A DNA stretch of 64,000 nt from Ipomoea triloba (GCF_003576645.1 NC_044924.1:21886045-21950044); one strand, 5' to 3'; counted from the stretch's first letter, positions 43,526-54,330 are shown. Notes: a model not told the origin generated them from the sequence alone. Numbers and translations: made by a program.

Positions 43526-44130
43526 TACCTTGGTTTCCCTTCCTTCCTTTGCTAGTGACAATGTTTGTCAATTGATTGCGAGCAACTTATAACTCTCGTG
43601 TGTATAATCTGTACTTGTTAGCTCAACCAAGGTTATAGAAACTTTATTGAAATAAAACAAGAAGAAGACATACTATAGAAAATAAGAAAAACTTTTAGAA
43701 AAAGTAAGATAACATTGGGACAGCCTCCCAAGTGCGCCGTGGTTTTACGTCTCCGGGCCAGACGTAAAGTGGCCTATCCTTCAAGGCACACAGATTTTAG
43801 GACCCGACCAAGCGTCCCGTGAACCTTAGCTTCAAGGAATGTCCCAAGGTGGGAAACATCCTTGAATACCCACAAAGATAAATGAAAGGTAAAATTCATA
43901 GTTGGAAAAATTCTAGACTCAAACACCCTTCTTAGCTCTTCTAAGATGGTGTCTATTTCCTTTTCGTTTTCCTCTCTTCTCCCCCTAAAGATTTCATCAT
44001 CTCTTTCAAACCATATCTCCTCACTCCCTTTCTCAATTTCGAGTGTGGTCAACTCTCTCCACTCATCTTTTTCTATAAGATTGATCATGAAGGACCTATT
44101 ATTCCTTACCCTTTCTTCCTCAGACTCCTT

Positions 44131-44256
44131 TTCTTCATCACTCCACTCTATTTGATTAGAAAAATCACTCATTTCTTCATCACTCCACTCTATTTGATTA
44201 GAAAAATCACTCACACTCTCATCACTCCACTCTATTTGATTAGAAAAATCACTCAC
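44131..44256. repeat. 42-bp tandem duplications (two events)
   Basis: TTCTTCATCACTCCACTC starts at 44131 and 44173; ATCACTCCACTCTATTTG starts at 44179 and 44221. Both shifts are 42. Confidence 0.95.
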
Positions 44257-44570
44257 ACTCTCACATGAATAGAATGAAGCATCATCCTCTTCACTCACCA
44301 TCTCATTTTCACCCAAAGCAAAGGATTCATCTTCCGAGAAGTTAAAGCAATCATATTCATATTTAAACAAAAGAGAATCCTTATAATCATTAATAGACAT
44401 ATCAAAATTTTCCATGGAATCATCCTCCCGAAATTTAAAACAATCATAATCACATATGATGGAGGTATTAAGGTGAAGGGAGTCATCCACAAGGGTGTTT
44501 TCAAAAAGAGCACAAGGATTTTCAAGAATATTAACACAAAGAAGATTAGGAATTTTACCATATTTTGGCT

Positions 44571-44675
44571 CTTCTTCTTCCCACACTACTTCGATGTTCT
44601 CATCCTCACTCTCCATCTCTACNTTCTTCTTCCCACACTACTTCGATGTTCTCATCCTCACTCTCCATCTCTACC
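44571..44675. repeat. 51-bp duplication around the single N at 44623
   Basis: 44572-44622 is repeated as 44624-44674. It reads as an unmerged contig overlap. Confidence 0.9.
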
Positions 44676-46390
44676 TCCTTTTGATTTTCCAATTCGAAAA
44701 TTGGGACTTCTTCAAGCACCGGGGCGTAACAATCCTCCATTCTTCCGAAACTCTCCTCTCCATTAGCATTTTGTGCGTTTTCAACTTCTTGTACAATCCT
44801 TGGATGGGCTTCCAAAGCGGGGATGTCATCCATGACGGTGGAGTTGGCTCGGGGCTCATTCATTTTCATGAGCTCCTCCATCATGGACATCATCTTCGTT
44901 TCAACTTCTTCTAGTGGAAGTCCTTCTTTCCGGAGGGTAGCGAGATAGTCCTTTAGTTTGCTCTTGATTTTGGCTTTTAGTTTAGTCGTATCCTCCTTGG
45001 CCATCCTAGTGAATTCGTCAATTTTTGCTTTTAGAATTTCAATTTCATCGGTGGCCGGTGGGATATAATCGCAAGGATCTATATGTGTATTATATGGGTA
45101 AGAGGGTAGTGTTTCAAAGGAATAGGTAGTATTGTTTTCTTTGTGGTTTTGTGATGGAGGTGGGTAATAAGTGTTTAGTTTGGAATTGAGAAACGAATTT
45201 GACTCGAGAGTATAGCTTGGATCAAGTTGTTGCATTATTTGCGCAAGCTTACTCTCTATGTTTTGGGATATTTCTTTGGAGCTTAATGAGTCAATTTCTT
45301 GATTGGAGTATTGTGAAGGGTAATTTTGTTGGAAAGGTGGAGGTGGTGTTTCATATGGGTATGGGTGATGATTGGGTGTATGGATTGGATAGTGATATGA
45401 AGGTGGTAATTGATATGTTGGTGGAATTGGGTAATGGTATGGATGTGGGTAGTGGTGTGTTGGTGGAAGGTAAGTATAGGTGGAATGGGGGTAATAGGGA
45501 TATGGTNTTCTTCTTCCCACACTACTTCGATGTTCTCATCCTCACTCTCCATCTCTACCTCCTTTTGATTTTCCAATTCGAAAATTGGGACTTCTTCAAG
45601 CACCGGGGCGTAACAATCCTCCATTCTTCCGAAACTCTCCTCTCCATTAGCATTTTGTGCGTTTTCAACTTCTTGTACAATCCTTGGATGGGCTTCCAAA
45701 GCGGGGATGTCATCCATGACGGTGGAGTTGGCTCGGGGCTCATTCATTTTCATGAGCTCCTCCATCATGGACATCATCTTCGTTTCAACTTCTTCTAGTG
45801 GAAGTCCTTCTTTCCGGAGGGTAGCGAGATAGTCCTTTAGTTTGCTCTTGATTTTGGCTTTTAGTTTAGTCGTATCCTCCTTGGCCATCCTAGTGAATTC
45901 GTCAATTTTTGCTTTTAGAATTTCAATTTCATCGGTGGCCGGTGGGATATAATCGCAAGGATCTATATGTGTATTATATGGGTAAGAGGGTAGTGTTTCA
46001 AAGGAATAGGTAGTATTGTTTTCTTTGTGGTTTTGTGATGGAGGTGGGTAATAAGTGTTTAGTTTGGAATTGAGAAACGAATTTGACTCGAGAGTATAGC
46101 TTGGATCAAGTTGTTGCATTATTTGCGCAAGCTTACTCTCTATGTTTTGGGATATTTCTTTGGAGCTTAATGAGTCAATTTCTTGATTGGAGTATTGTGA
46201 AGGGTAATTTTGTTGGAAAGGTGGAGGTGGTGTTTCATATGGGTATGGGTGATGATTGGGTGTATGGATTGGATAGTGATATGAAGGTGGTAATTGATAT
46301 GTTGGTGGAATTGGGTAATGGTATGGATGTGGGTAGTGGTGTGTTGGTGGAAGGTAAGTATAGGTGGAATGGGGGTAATAGGGTGTTGGT
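44624..46390. repeat. 883-bp identical duplication around the single N at 45507 (probable assembly artefact)
   Basis: 44624-45506 equals 45508-46390 to within the last few bases, where the 42-bp repeat array confuses the end. Confidence 0.9.
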
Positions 46391-46580
46391 GGAAGGTAAG
46401 TATAGGTGGAATGGGGGTAATAGGGATATGGTTGGGGGTAAGTATAGGTGGAATGGGGGTAATAGGGATATGGTTGGGGTTAAGTATAGGTGGAATGGGG
46501 GTAATAGGGATATGGTTGGGGTTGAGGATTTGTGGAATGGGGGTAATAGGGATATGGTTGGGGTTGAGGATTTGTATAGG
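46341..46580. repeat. Array of 42-bp units in the gag-like gene
   Basis: GGGGGTAATAGG recurs at 46371, 46413, 46455, 46497 and 46539, each 42 bp apart. Units differ slightly (TAAGTATAGG, TGAGGATTTG), so some may be true repeats of a 14-residue Pro/Tyr-rich motif. Confidence 0.9.
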
Positions 46581-46705
46581 ATTGTCCTCCATGGTGTGGG
46601 TAATCATGGGGATTCATTTTAGCACTTATCGGCAAGCTTCAAGAGGTTCGATTAAAGAGAATTTCCTGCACAATAGCTTGGCCAACAACAAATAATTTTG
46701 CAACT

Positions 46706-46962
46706 AGAAGTAGTTGCAAGTGAGCACAAGATATTCAAGATAATATAAGAAGTAGTTGCAAGTGAGCACAAGATATTCAAGATAATATAAGCTCTAGTTG
46801 CAAGTGAGCACAAGATATTCAAGATAATATAAGCTCACTTCGCAAGTGAGCACAAGATATTCAAGATAATATAAGCTCACTTCTTCAAGCAAATAACAAA
46901 AATAAGAAAACAAAATAAACACTTCTTCAAGCAAATAACAAAAATAAGAAAACAAAATAAAC
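46706..46962. repeat. 42-bp tandem units in the leader of the Athila-like element
   Basis: GCAAGTGAGCACAAGATATT occurs at 46716, 46758, 46800 and 46842, and CACTTCTTCAAGCAAATAAC at 46878 and 46920. Every shift is 42. This part is non-coding, so a codon-based reason for 42 does not apply. Confidence 0.95.
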
Positions 46963-47035
46963 AAAAAGAAAGCAATTCAAGAACTCTTAAAATTCTACTT
47001 CTAAGATGTCAACACTATCCGAAACCGTTTGCCAT

Positions 47036-47053
47036 CCCCGGCAACGGCGCCAT
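47036..47053 (-). other. Primer binding site for tRNA-Asp
   Basis: The minus strand TGGCGCCGTTGCCGGGGA is the usual Athila/Tat/Ogre primer site, complementary to the 3' end of tRNA-Asp. It lies three bases inside the right LTR. Confidence 0.85.
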
Positions 47054-47055
47054 TT

Positions 47056-48336
47056 TGGTTGGTGTTTGTATGTGGTGAGGGTACGTGAAGGTGGAAGTGG
47101 TAAAACGAAGAGTCAAGACTCCCCGAGTGTCGTGTCTCTCAAGGATGGCGAATGGGAATCGAATTAGTGTGTTGGCATCTAAGAGGTTGAAGAGAAAGAG
47201 TTACGGGAGTGCTAAGGATTGGATTCATTTGTAAGAAGGGGAAATTTGATAGTGGTTGTGTAAAATAAATAAAAGTAAAGTGGAGATTGGGGCTTTAGGC
47301 TTTTCCATGTGGTTTATCTTTGGATGGTTTTGCGAGTGCAAGTTGTGGAATAGACTAGGGAGTTCGTGGCACATCACCAAGTGGCGTCACACTTTGGACT
47401 CCCACATCCTCATTCGGTTGGGGCATTTCATCGAACACTTTGTCTACCACTCCTCTCGGATCTTGTCCTTTCGGACTAAGAGCGGAGATGTGGGTGAGTT
47501 AGACTCGTGAGTGGCCGCTATCGCGCACACACTCACTTCCTTTGGGTTTGCTACCTAATGTGGCCACAAAAGGCACAAAGCTTGAGGAACATCATCCACA
47601 CGAGTTCAACATCCAAACAAACAAGCAATTCACAAATCAAAGCAATAACATTAAACATCCACATAGATCTACCATGGGGCCACCAATCCCCTATCTAATC
47701 TACTCTATCATACTAGAGAAACAAGAAAGAGAAAGGAAAATTCAAAGAAACAAGTATTGAATTAGAAAATGAAGAGAATGGTTACCACCCTTTTGAGAAG
47801 GGGATATTACAACATTGATCTTGAAAATCCAATCTCCTCTCTTGCCCTTGATCTATTATAAAACTTATGAAAGAAAGGAATTTTCTCCCAAGAGGGGAGA
47901 AAACCCTCTAAATCTATTCTACCCTATTCTATCAATTTTCTGATCTAGTCTCCTCTCTCTTTGGTTTAGGGCAAAAAGGGATTTATATAGGTGACAAAAA
48001 GGGGACAAATTCCCAAAATTGCCCTTGTCCCGACCACGCTGGCTCACACGCGTGCGAGTGGCGTGGTGGTTCTCTGGAATAATTCCACGCCCAGCCACAC
48101 GCGTGTGAGGCTGCGTGGGACGCTACTGCATTTCGGCATGTTTGTCTTTTGCTCTATTTTAGCTTGAAATCCCTCTCCAACCTGTGAAATATTTCAAAAC
48201 TCTTTCTAGAAATGTTGTTAGAAGATTTTAATCGCATTTGAGCTAAAATGCATGCAATTGTTGTATTCGGATGTTAAAACGATGCGCTTTTAATCTAATA
48301 AAGACCCCTTATAAGTGCTATTCTTGGTGCTTATCA
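47056..48336 (-). repeat. 5' LTR of the Athila-like element
   Basis: Full LTR of 1281 bp. On the minus strand it begins TGATAAGCACCAAGAATAGC. A CACGCG palindrome module lies at 48030-48120, about 40-130 bp upstream of TATATAAATCCC at about 47980-47992. The end is CACCAACCA beside the primer site. Confidence 0.8.
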
Positions 48337-48705
48337 TGTTCGATGAAATGCCCCAATCGAATGAGGATGTGGGAGTCAAAAGTGTGACGCCACTTGGTGA
48401 TGTGCCATGAACTCCCTAGTCTAATCCACATCTTTGCTCACTAAACCATACAAAGATAGTCCACATAGAGATGCCTAAGGCCCCGATCTCCGCCTTTCCA
48501 TTTATTTTACACAACCTTTATCAACCTTCTTACCCCCTTACAAATGAATCCTACCCCTAGCAAATCTCGTAACTCTTTTCCTTCAACCTCTTAGATGCCA
48601 ACACACTGATTTGATTCCCATTCGCCATCCTTGAGAGACACGACACTCGGGGAGTCTTGACTCTTCGTTTTACCACTTCACATTCACTCCCACTAAAACC
48701 ACAAC
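48337..48705 (+). repeat. Inverted, diverged LTR fragment of the same family
   Basis: From TGTTCGATGAAATGCCCC to ACGACACTCGGGGAGTCTTG and beyond, the sequence is the complement of about 47090-47440 with many small differences. It abuts the end of the 5' LTR directly, so it may be an older copy into which the element inserted. Confidence 0.75.
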
Positions 48706-49161
48706 ATCAGTGTTCATATATATTCTTTAGTAGCTAAAAAACTTTTGTTATACATTGACAAAGATGGAAATTGTAACAATTTATTAAGATTTGACATTAG
48801 GTTCATTTTATAAATAGATAATCACATTGGTCAATATACAATTCTAACTTGAATTGTATTGTATAGTTAAGTTTCTTTTAAAATGTTTATTATTGAAATG
48901 ATTTAACAAAAATTAATAAAAACTCAATTTAAACTTGATAAAAGAAAACGAAAAAGATGAAGTAGCATTGTACCAACAGAAATAAAAAATAAAAAATAAA
49001 AAATAAAATCATAGGCAAAACACCTACCTTTTTAGTTCTAAATTTGAGGGAAAATAAACGTCCCGCTGAAGAAAAGACCAATTTCTAGTAGTTAAAGCTA
49101 GTTGTCCGAAAGAGGACATGAGAGGAGGGAAACACAACCACTTTGTGATTCGACATAGTTA
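48706..49161. other. Non-coding, AT-rich
   Basis: No gene or clear repeat seen apart from an (AAAAAT)n run near 48985-49005. Confidence 0.4.
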
Positions 49162-49435
49162 CAGCATGTTTGGTTCACGAAATGAATTTTGAGGTAATAC
49201 GAATGCTATTCCATAAGGATTGGAATAGGCAAGGAATAGAATATGAATTGTATTCTATTGTTTGGTTCACGAGAGGAATAGACTTTAGGAATTATATTAC
49301 AGTGTTTGGTTGGTTTAAGGAATAGAAATGAAATATGTTTTAAAAGACATAAATACCTTTATAAAATACGTAGTAATAATAATAATAATAATAATAATAA
49401 TATAAAATAAAATTATATATAAAATAGCGGGTTTG
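49162..49435. mobile_element. Partial copy of the PIF/Harbinger-like element also found at 56433
   Basis: Starts CAGCATGTTTGGTTCACGAA after TTA, and follows the copy at 56433 closely (GAATAGAATATGAATTGTAT, GTGTTTGGTTGG, AAAAGACATAAAT(A/G)CC). It ends in a (TAA)n tract at 49372-49401. The right terminal repeat was not found. Confidence 0.6.
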
Positions 49436-50025
49436 ACAAGCGGATTGTAAAAAAAATGTTTGGTAATCACCTATCATTTTTCATAAGGATTCAAAGCTTG
49501 CTTTTTTATCAGGTTTTTCAGAAGTAATTTTGTATGTAATCACCTATCAGCTAAGAACTAAATTATAAAAATTTTGTATGTAATCAACTATCAGCTAACA
49601 ACTAATTTATCAAAACATCTTTCTACAATCTGCTAATGTTATCCACTAGCTAGTCACCCACTAACCCAATCAGGTAATGGATATCACTTGAGTTTAGGAC
49701 CTGTGTCAATTGCAACACTTGACTTTAAAAACTAACGAATTCATCCTTTAACTATGTTTTTTTTAACGGATTTGGTACTCCCGGCCAAATCCAACCGGAA
49801 AAACTTAACTCATGTCTAATTACATAATATTGAGGGCATAACGATCATTCTCTGTTTCTAAAAGAAGGGGGAAAAATTGATTAAACTATTATTTCGCACT
49901 ATTATAAGAGGAATGCGGAGGAATGCGTATGGAGCAGGAATGAGTATGGAATAGCGCAAAAATAAGAGAAGGAGGCAGACAAAAAAGAAGACGCACAACT
50001 GATTCTCCATCTACTCGTCCGGGGT
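49436..50025. other. Non-coding, repeat-like
   Basis: Contains a local duplication (TTTGTATGTAATCACCTATC and TTTGTATGTAATCAACTATC). 49900-50025 is moderately G-rich and could be the promoter or leader of the next gene. Confidence 0.35.
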
Positions 50026-50503
50026 ATGTCTAATTCCTATTCTTCTTGTTATTCTAATAAAGGTAGTGAGTACTATGAATGTGGGGAGCAACTGAAAATT
50101 CGAACTTCATGGACAACTGAAAATCGAGGGCGTAGGTTTTGGCAATGCCCCAGTGGTATTGTAAGCTCATTTTTTTTTAAGGTTTTTTTGTTAGGGTTTT
50201 TTTTTCATAAATTTATTTTTTTCTGGGTGTTTGAAGCTAATTGATGAAATGTCGTTTCAATTAATCCAGAAGAAGGTGGGATGCTGACTTATTGAATGGT
50301 ATGATCCTCCAATGTGCTAACGTTCAATGCGAATAATTCCCGGCTTGCTAAAACGCATAAACAAATAAGATGAAGAGATACGCAAATTAAATATGAAGAT
50401 TAAAGGGGATAAAGATGATGTTAAAGTGTGTAAGTGGATGAGCAAGGTTGTAGTACTGTTCACTGTAACTTTTGTAGTATTTGTCGGTTGTAGGTTTATG
50501 TAA
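50026..50503 (+). pseudogene. GRF-type zinc-finger protein, two exons, degraded
   Basis: Exon 1 (50026-50160) reads YYECGEQLKIRTSWTTENRG then RRFWQCPSGI, which is the GRF zinc-finger pattern (C-G...SWT.xN.GRRFw.C). After an intron, exon 2 (50270-50503) reads IEWYDPPMC, RSMRIIPGLLKRINK, DEEIRKLNMKIKGDKDD and a C-terminal membrane segment VVVLFTVTFVVFVGC. These small plant proteins combine a GRF finger, a coiled coil and a tail anchor. Stops at 50285 (TGA), 50318 (TAA) and 50366 (TAA) in exon 2 indicate a recent pseudogene. Confidence 0.7.
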
Positions 50504-50539
50504 TGAACTGATCCAAATTATGGTTTGTATTTGTAATGT

Positions 50540-50650
50540 TTGAATTTGGTATGTTTTGGTCATGTATGAATGATGGTTTGTTTTGGAAATGTATGTTTTG
50601 GTGATTTATGAATGATGGTTTGTTTTGGTAATGTATGTTTTGGTAGCTTT
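50540..50650. repeat. Short tandem repeat
   Basis: GAATGATGGTTTGTTTTGG(A/T)AATGTATGTTTTGGT occurs twice with a degenerate third copy. Confidence 0.6.
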
Positions 50651-50869
50651 CAAGGTATAAATGGTTAGTGCAAAAGGAAACAATCAGTAAGCAAAAGAAC
50701 CATACTTTTTCATTAACCAATTGGCATCAGAGTTCAAGTCATTTGCCAAAGCAAAAGGAAACAATCAGTACATAAACTGTTTCTTACTACATGGTTGTTT
50801 ACCAAAGCATTTGCCAACAGTATCTAATGGTTGTTTACATACATACATTCACCATTATAGTACAAAGAA

Positions 50870-51062
50870 GTAACCCAGTGGGATAGGTCAAGTAGCAAGT
50901 GAGCTCTCTTTGTGGGGAGGAATTTCGGGAGAACCCGGGTTCAATTCCCACAAGTGACGATTCCTCTTGGGCCAGCTCCTGTGCCTCCCGGAGCGAACGT
51001 GGGTGGACCTCGGACCGTTAAACGGACGGAGAGAAAGACCCTATAAATTTACCAAAAAAAAA
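50870..51062 (+). mobile_element. tRNA-derived SINE
   Basis: About 190 bp with a pol III B-box (GGGTTCAATTCCCAC), an upstream A-box-like part (GATAGGTCAAGTAGCAAG) and an A-rich tail. Flanked by target duplications ATAGTACAAAGAA (50857-50869) and ATAGTACAAAAAA (51063-51075). Its 3' end (ACGTGGGTGGACC ... CCGTTAAACG) recurs at 58765. Confidence 0.8.
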
Positions 51063-51109
51063 ATAGTACAAAAAAGTGTGTTTACACCTCCCTTGTTGCC
51101 AAAGAACTT

Positions 51110-52817
51110 CACTACAAGAAAAATAGTGAATTGCCACAGAACTTAATCCATTACCATATAGCAACCGATTAGCTTCCATTGCAATATTGCGACGGAAAAG
51201 GCGACAGAATTTAATTACGTCTCGAATATTGTCAAAATAGAAAATAAAATCCACGAAATATTGGCAGGAAAATATTCGTCACCGAACTTGCGATGGAATT
51301 GAATTACGTCACCCATGTGGCGACAAAAATTAATCTATCGCCATATAGCGACCGATTTTGCAACCGACTAGCTTCCGTTACCATATTGCGAATGATAAGG
51401 CGATGGAATTTAATTCCGTTGCGAATATTCGCAAAAAGAAAAATTAAAACCTACGAAATATTGGCGGTCAAATATTCGCGACCTAACTTGCGACCGAATT
51501 GAATTACGTCGCCCATGTCGCGACAGAAAAGGATACCAATTTTCATCCGTCGCGAAGTTGCTACGGATATTGCGACGGGCTTTTTTTTGCGTCACAATGG
51601 TTCCAAGGAGTATGTCTCCAACTTCGTAAGAAACGAGTAATACTACCATAAGACGAAGGTTGAACTTGATTTGCAGAAGACGAAGACTCACTAGTGTTGT
51701 CGTCAGTATTCTCATCCAAAGATAGCCTACGAACTCTTTACAAAGATCAAACAATTTTAGGTTATCGATTGAAGATAATAATCTACTCCACTCCAAGGTT
51801 TTTCTCATGGCATTCCTTTTCATTTCAATGCGCTTTCCAAAGATATAAAGAACTGGCTTGCCTGAGAGTGGAAGTTTCATTTACTTTTAGACTGAGTCTC
51901 ACTAGTTGTAGTTGTCCACCTTGTAACAGGATAAGTCCCATTATATTATTTATAATAGTGGTTTAGTATATTTACAATAATATAGTGGGAGTAGCATTAG
52001 CAGAAGAAGGAAGTGAGACTTGAGATGCAAGGGGCGGAGACCATATATTCTCTCTCTTTGAATCCAGATACGCTGATCTTTCACAGAAAGAATCGCAAGG
52101 ATTTGAAAGCGATTTGTTCACTAAATATCGCGACAGAATTAACTACAAAATTTATTCCATCGCGATATTTTTTTCTATATTTTATTTGATGTGGATTGTT
52201 GTTTTTTAAGATTATTGCATTGTTGTTTAGACTTGAATTGACTATTATTATGTATTAAATGTGGATGGATAATGTATTGTTACTTGAAGTTAATGTGGAT
52301 TGATAATATATTAAAACTATGTTATATTTTATTTTAGAATTAATAGTGTCTTTTATATTATTGTAGTTTTATATTAATAATTTAAAAACAAGCATTACTA
52401 TTTAAAATATTAATATTAATTTTATATAAAAAATTTCTAAAAATAATTCAAAAATTACGACGGAATCGCGACGGAATATTTGTTATAATAATTGCCACTG
52501 AATCGCGACGGAAAACAATTCCGTCATTTTTTTGCAACGGTATTTACGATGGAATAAAAATATGGCGACGGAAATAGCGTCGGAGTAATTTTCGTTGCTA
52601 AATTGTGACGGAAATATTTCCGTCGCCAATTCATGACGCCTCTTTCCATCACCAATTCCGTCGCGAAATTTGGCGACAGAATTATTCCGTCGTCTATCGA
52701 AATACGACAAGGCGATAGACGACGGAATAGATTCCGTCGCAATCCGGGATTCATGATGGAATTTGATCCATTCATGACGGAATTTTTCCGTCCCGATTCG
52801 CGATTTTTCTTGTAGTG
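51110..52817. mobile_element. Small non-autonomous CACTA element
   Basis: Ends are CACTACAAGAAAAAT and its exact complement ATTTTTCTTGTAGTG. Subterminal zones (51110-51590 and 52120-52817) are packed with GCGACGGAATT, CCGTCGC and related short repeats in both directions. No transposase. The 3-bp flanks (CTT, TTA) do not match. The middle is treated separately. Confidence 0.85.
51595..52095. other. Unique middle of the small CACTA element, possibly captured host DNA
   Basis: Lacks the GACGG-type repeats of the ends and has higher complexity. Short open stretches exist on both strands, but I recognise no protein. It could be a captured gene fragment or old element sequence. Confidence 0.35.
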
Positions 52818-54330
52818 TTAGACTTGAACATTGTCTTGGTCCATGTATAATATGACTTCTTGCGGTTTGATTGCTTCACTTTGGTTCCCCTCTTGGAGTT
52901 CAATTGGCTGCTGGAGTTACCTAGTTCATTCTGCTTTTGCTGCTCTCCTAGTCTAGTGGTGTCATGCTGCTGCTGCTCTCCTAGTCTAGTGGTGTTAACC
53001 TGCTGATGCTGTTTTCCTGATCCAGTGCTGTCAACATGCTGCTGCTATCCTGAAGCTGAAGACAAGTGGCTGGGAATTTGGTTGGTGGCATATATGACCC
53101 TCTTCTTTGGCTTAACTGGAAAATAAAAAACTATAAATTCCAAACAATCCTCATTAAAAGCTTATTGCAACAGTAGTATGACAATAAACCTTTTATTTGG
53201 ATTTGAAGGACACTTTCTGCTATTATGTCCAGCTTCTCAACACAATGAACAATGAAGTGGAGCGGAATATGCTTTCTATAAACTTTCAGCCCGTCTTGAC
53301 TCAATTCACCAGCTGATTTTTTTCCTTAGTTTCTTTGGCCTCCCAACTTGCATAGGAACAAAAAACTTATAAAGGTTGTGAGATTACACATTGAAAGGAT
53401 AGTTTCCTCATTTCAAACTCTTAGCTTCCTTGCCTTCCAAANCTTAGCTTCCTTGCCTTCCAAATTGCCCTATAAGCTTGTTGATCACTGACATAAAATC
53501 CCTCCTTACTGCACACCTTATCGTTGAACTTCTTCATCATCCAATCTGGGTGGTTTTTTAATTCAGTTGCACACCTCTTAGCAACAACAGTAGATTTCAC
53601 CATTCTATTCTCCCAAACCCAAGGATAGCCTTCATGTTCATCTTTCATGTTTAAAATCCTCCATGACAGTGAGTTAACTACTTTCCTCAGTCCTATTCTC
53701 CATGGGCAACCCTCCTATGTACACTTAACAATTACACTAGCCTTGTCATTTTTTAGTGTTTTAATTTCTTTGCCATTATTGAAGGTATAATTCTGCACAG
53801 CTTCTCTAAACTAGTGTTTTTATGCAAATGTCATGCCTAAAGTGAAATGTAGGTCTTTCATGTCTGTTGCAGGTCTAAATATAGGCCACTTACCCTCACA
53901 ATCACTGTTAGAATCCACTAGTGACTCCTCATCAGAATAATTGATTTCATCACAATTCTTTGGGATGTTCTTTGTTTGAGCTNTCAACTCATCCCCAACC
54001 TCTACACCAACCTCATCATCTACCCCCATAAAGTAAACTTCAACCTCCCTTTCCCAATCACTATCTAGCTTAAGTATTTCCATTTATGCATCAATCAAGT
54101 CTAATTCATCTAGTGTTTCTACCTAAATCTCCAAATGCTTTCCCGAGTTATCCTCATTCAATAGTGTTATTACATCATTGTCTGATTGTAGTAACTTCAA
54201 TCTTTCATTCCAAAAACAATAAATTTGAACTTCTACTTCAGAATACCCTAACTGCTTTATCCTATCTTTCAACCCATCTAGACACACTTCCTTAGCTAGC
54301 TTCTATTCTCTCATATATTTCATAATCACC
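52818..54330 (-). pseudogene. Mutator-like (MuDR) transposase, internally deleted
   Basis: The minus strand gives the N-terminal all-beta part (YSEVEVQIYCFWNERLKLLQ), an acidic linker, then FRPATDMKDLHFTLGMTFA. The MuDR DNA-binding region follows (GCPWRIGLRK, MKDEHEGYPWVWENRMVKST, WMMKKFNDKVCSKEGFYVSD, AYRAIWKARKL). At 53442 a single N lies in a 22-bp duplicated join. The sequence then goes to the C-terminal zinc knuckle (HCSLC-stop-EAGHNSRKC, 53190-53275) and a Gln-rich tail, without the catalytic DDE and SWIM domains between. Stops and shifts are present. Confidence 0.75.

Larger units (their letters stand above)
43774..46617 (-). pseudogene. Gag-like protein gene of the Athila-like element
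   Basis: Starts MNPHDYPHHGGQSYTNPQ. A Pro/Tyr-rich repeat region follows (PYPYYPHSTYT, with a TAA at 46480-46482), then ETPPPPFQQNYPSQYSNQEI, a coiled-coil-like stretch (EIEILKAKIDEFTRMAKEDT, LRKEGLPLEEVETKMMSMME), and an acidic tail with VSDFSNQIEWSDE repeated three times. Two single-N joins lie inside, and 44624-45506 is printed again as 45508-46390, so the true gene is about 0.9 kb shorter. The 14-residue repeats come from exact 42-bp DNA duplications and may not be real. Confidence 0.6.
39441..48336 (-). mobile_element. Non-autonomous Athila/Tat-like LTR retrotransposon
   Basis: The right LTR is 47056-48336, starting TGATAAGCACCAAG on the minus strand. A primer site complementary to tRNA-Asp (TGGCGCCGTTGCCGGGGA on minus) lies at 47036-47053. 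Then come a leader with repeats, a gag-like ORF, a spacer with a promoter-like module, an ATHILA ORF1-like ORF, a long 3' non-coding part and the truncated left LTR. No protease, RT, RNase H or integrase was found between the LTRs. Confidence 0.75.

Noticed and set aside
46167..46607. Protein with many NPNHIPITPIPPIL repeats
   Set aside because: Frame-shifted reading of the 42-bp units of the gag-like gene; the frame from 46617 with Pro/Tyr repeats is the sensible one.
50938..50960. tRNA gene
   Set aside because: Only the B-box and a weak A-box are present with no cloverleaf, and the A-tail and target duplications show a SINE.
53983..53983. Another false-duplication join at this single N
   Set aside because: No repeated sequence flanks it and the reading frame continues through it, so it may be one uncertain base.
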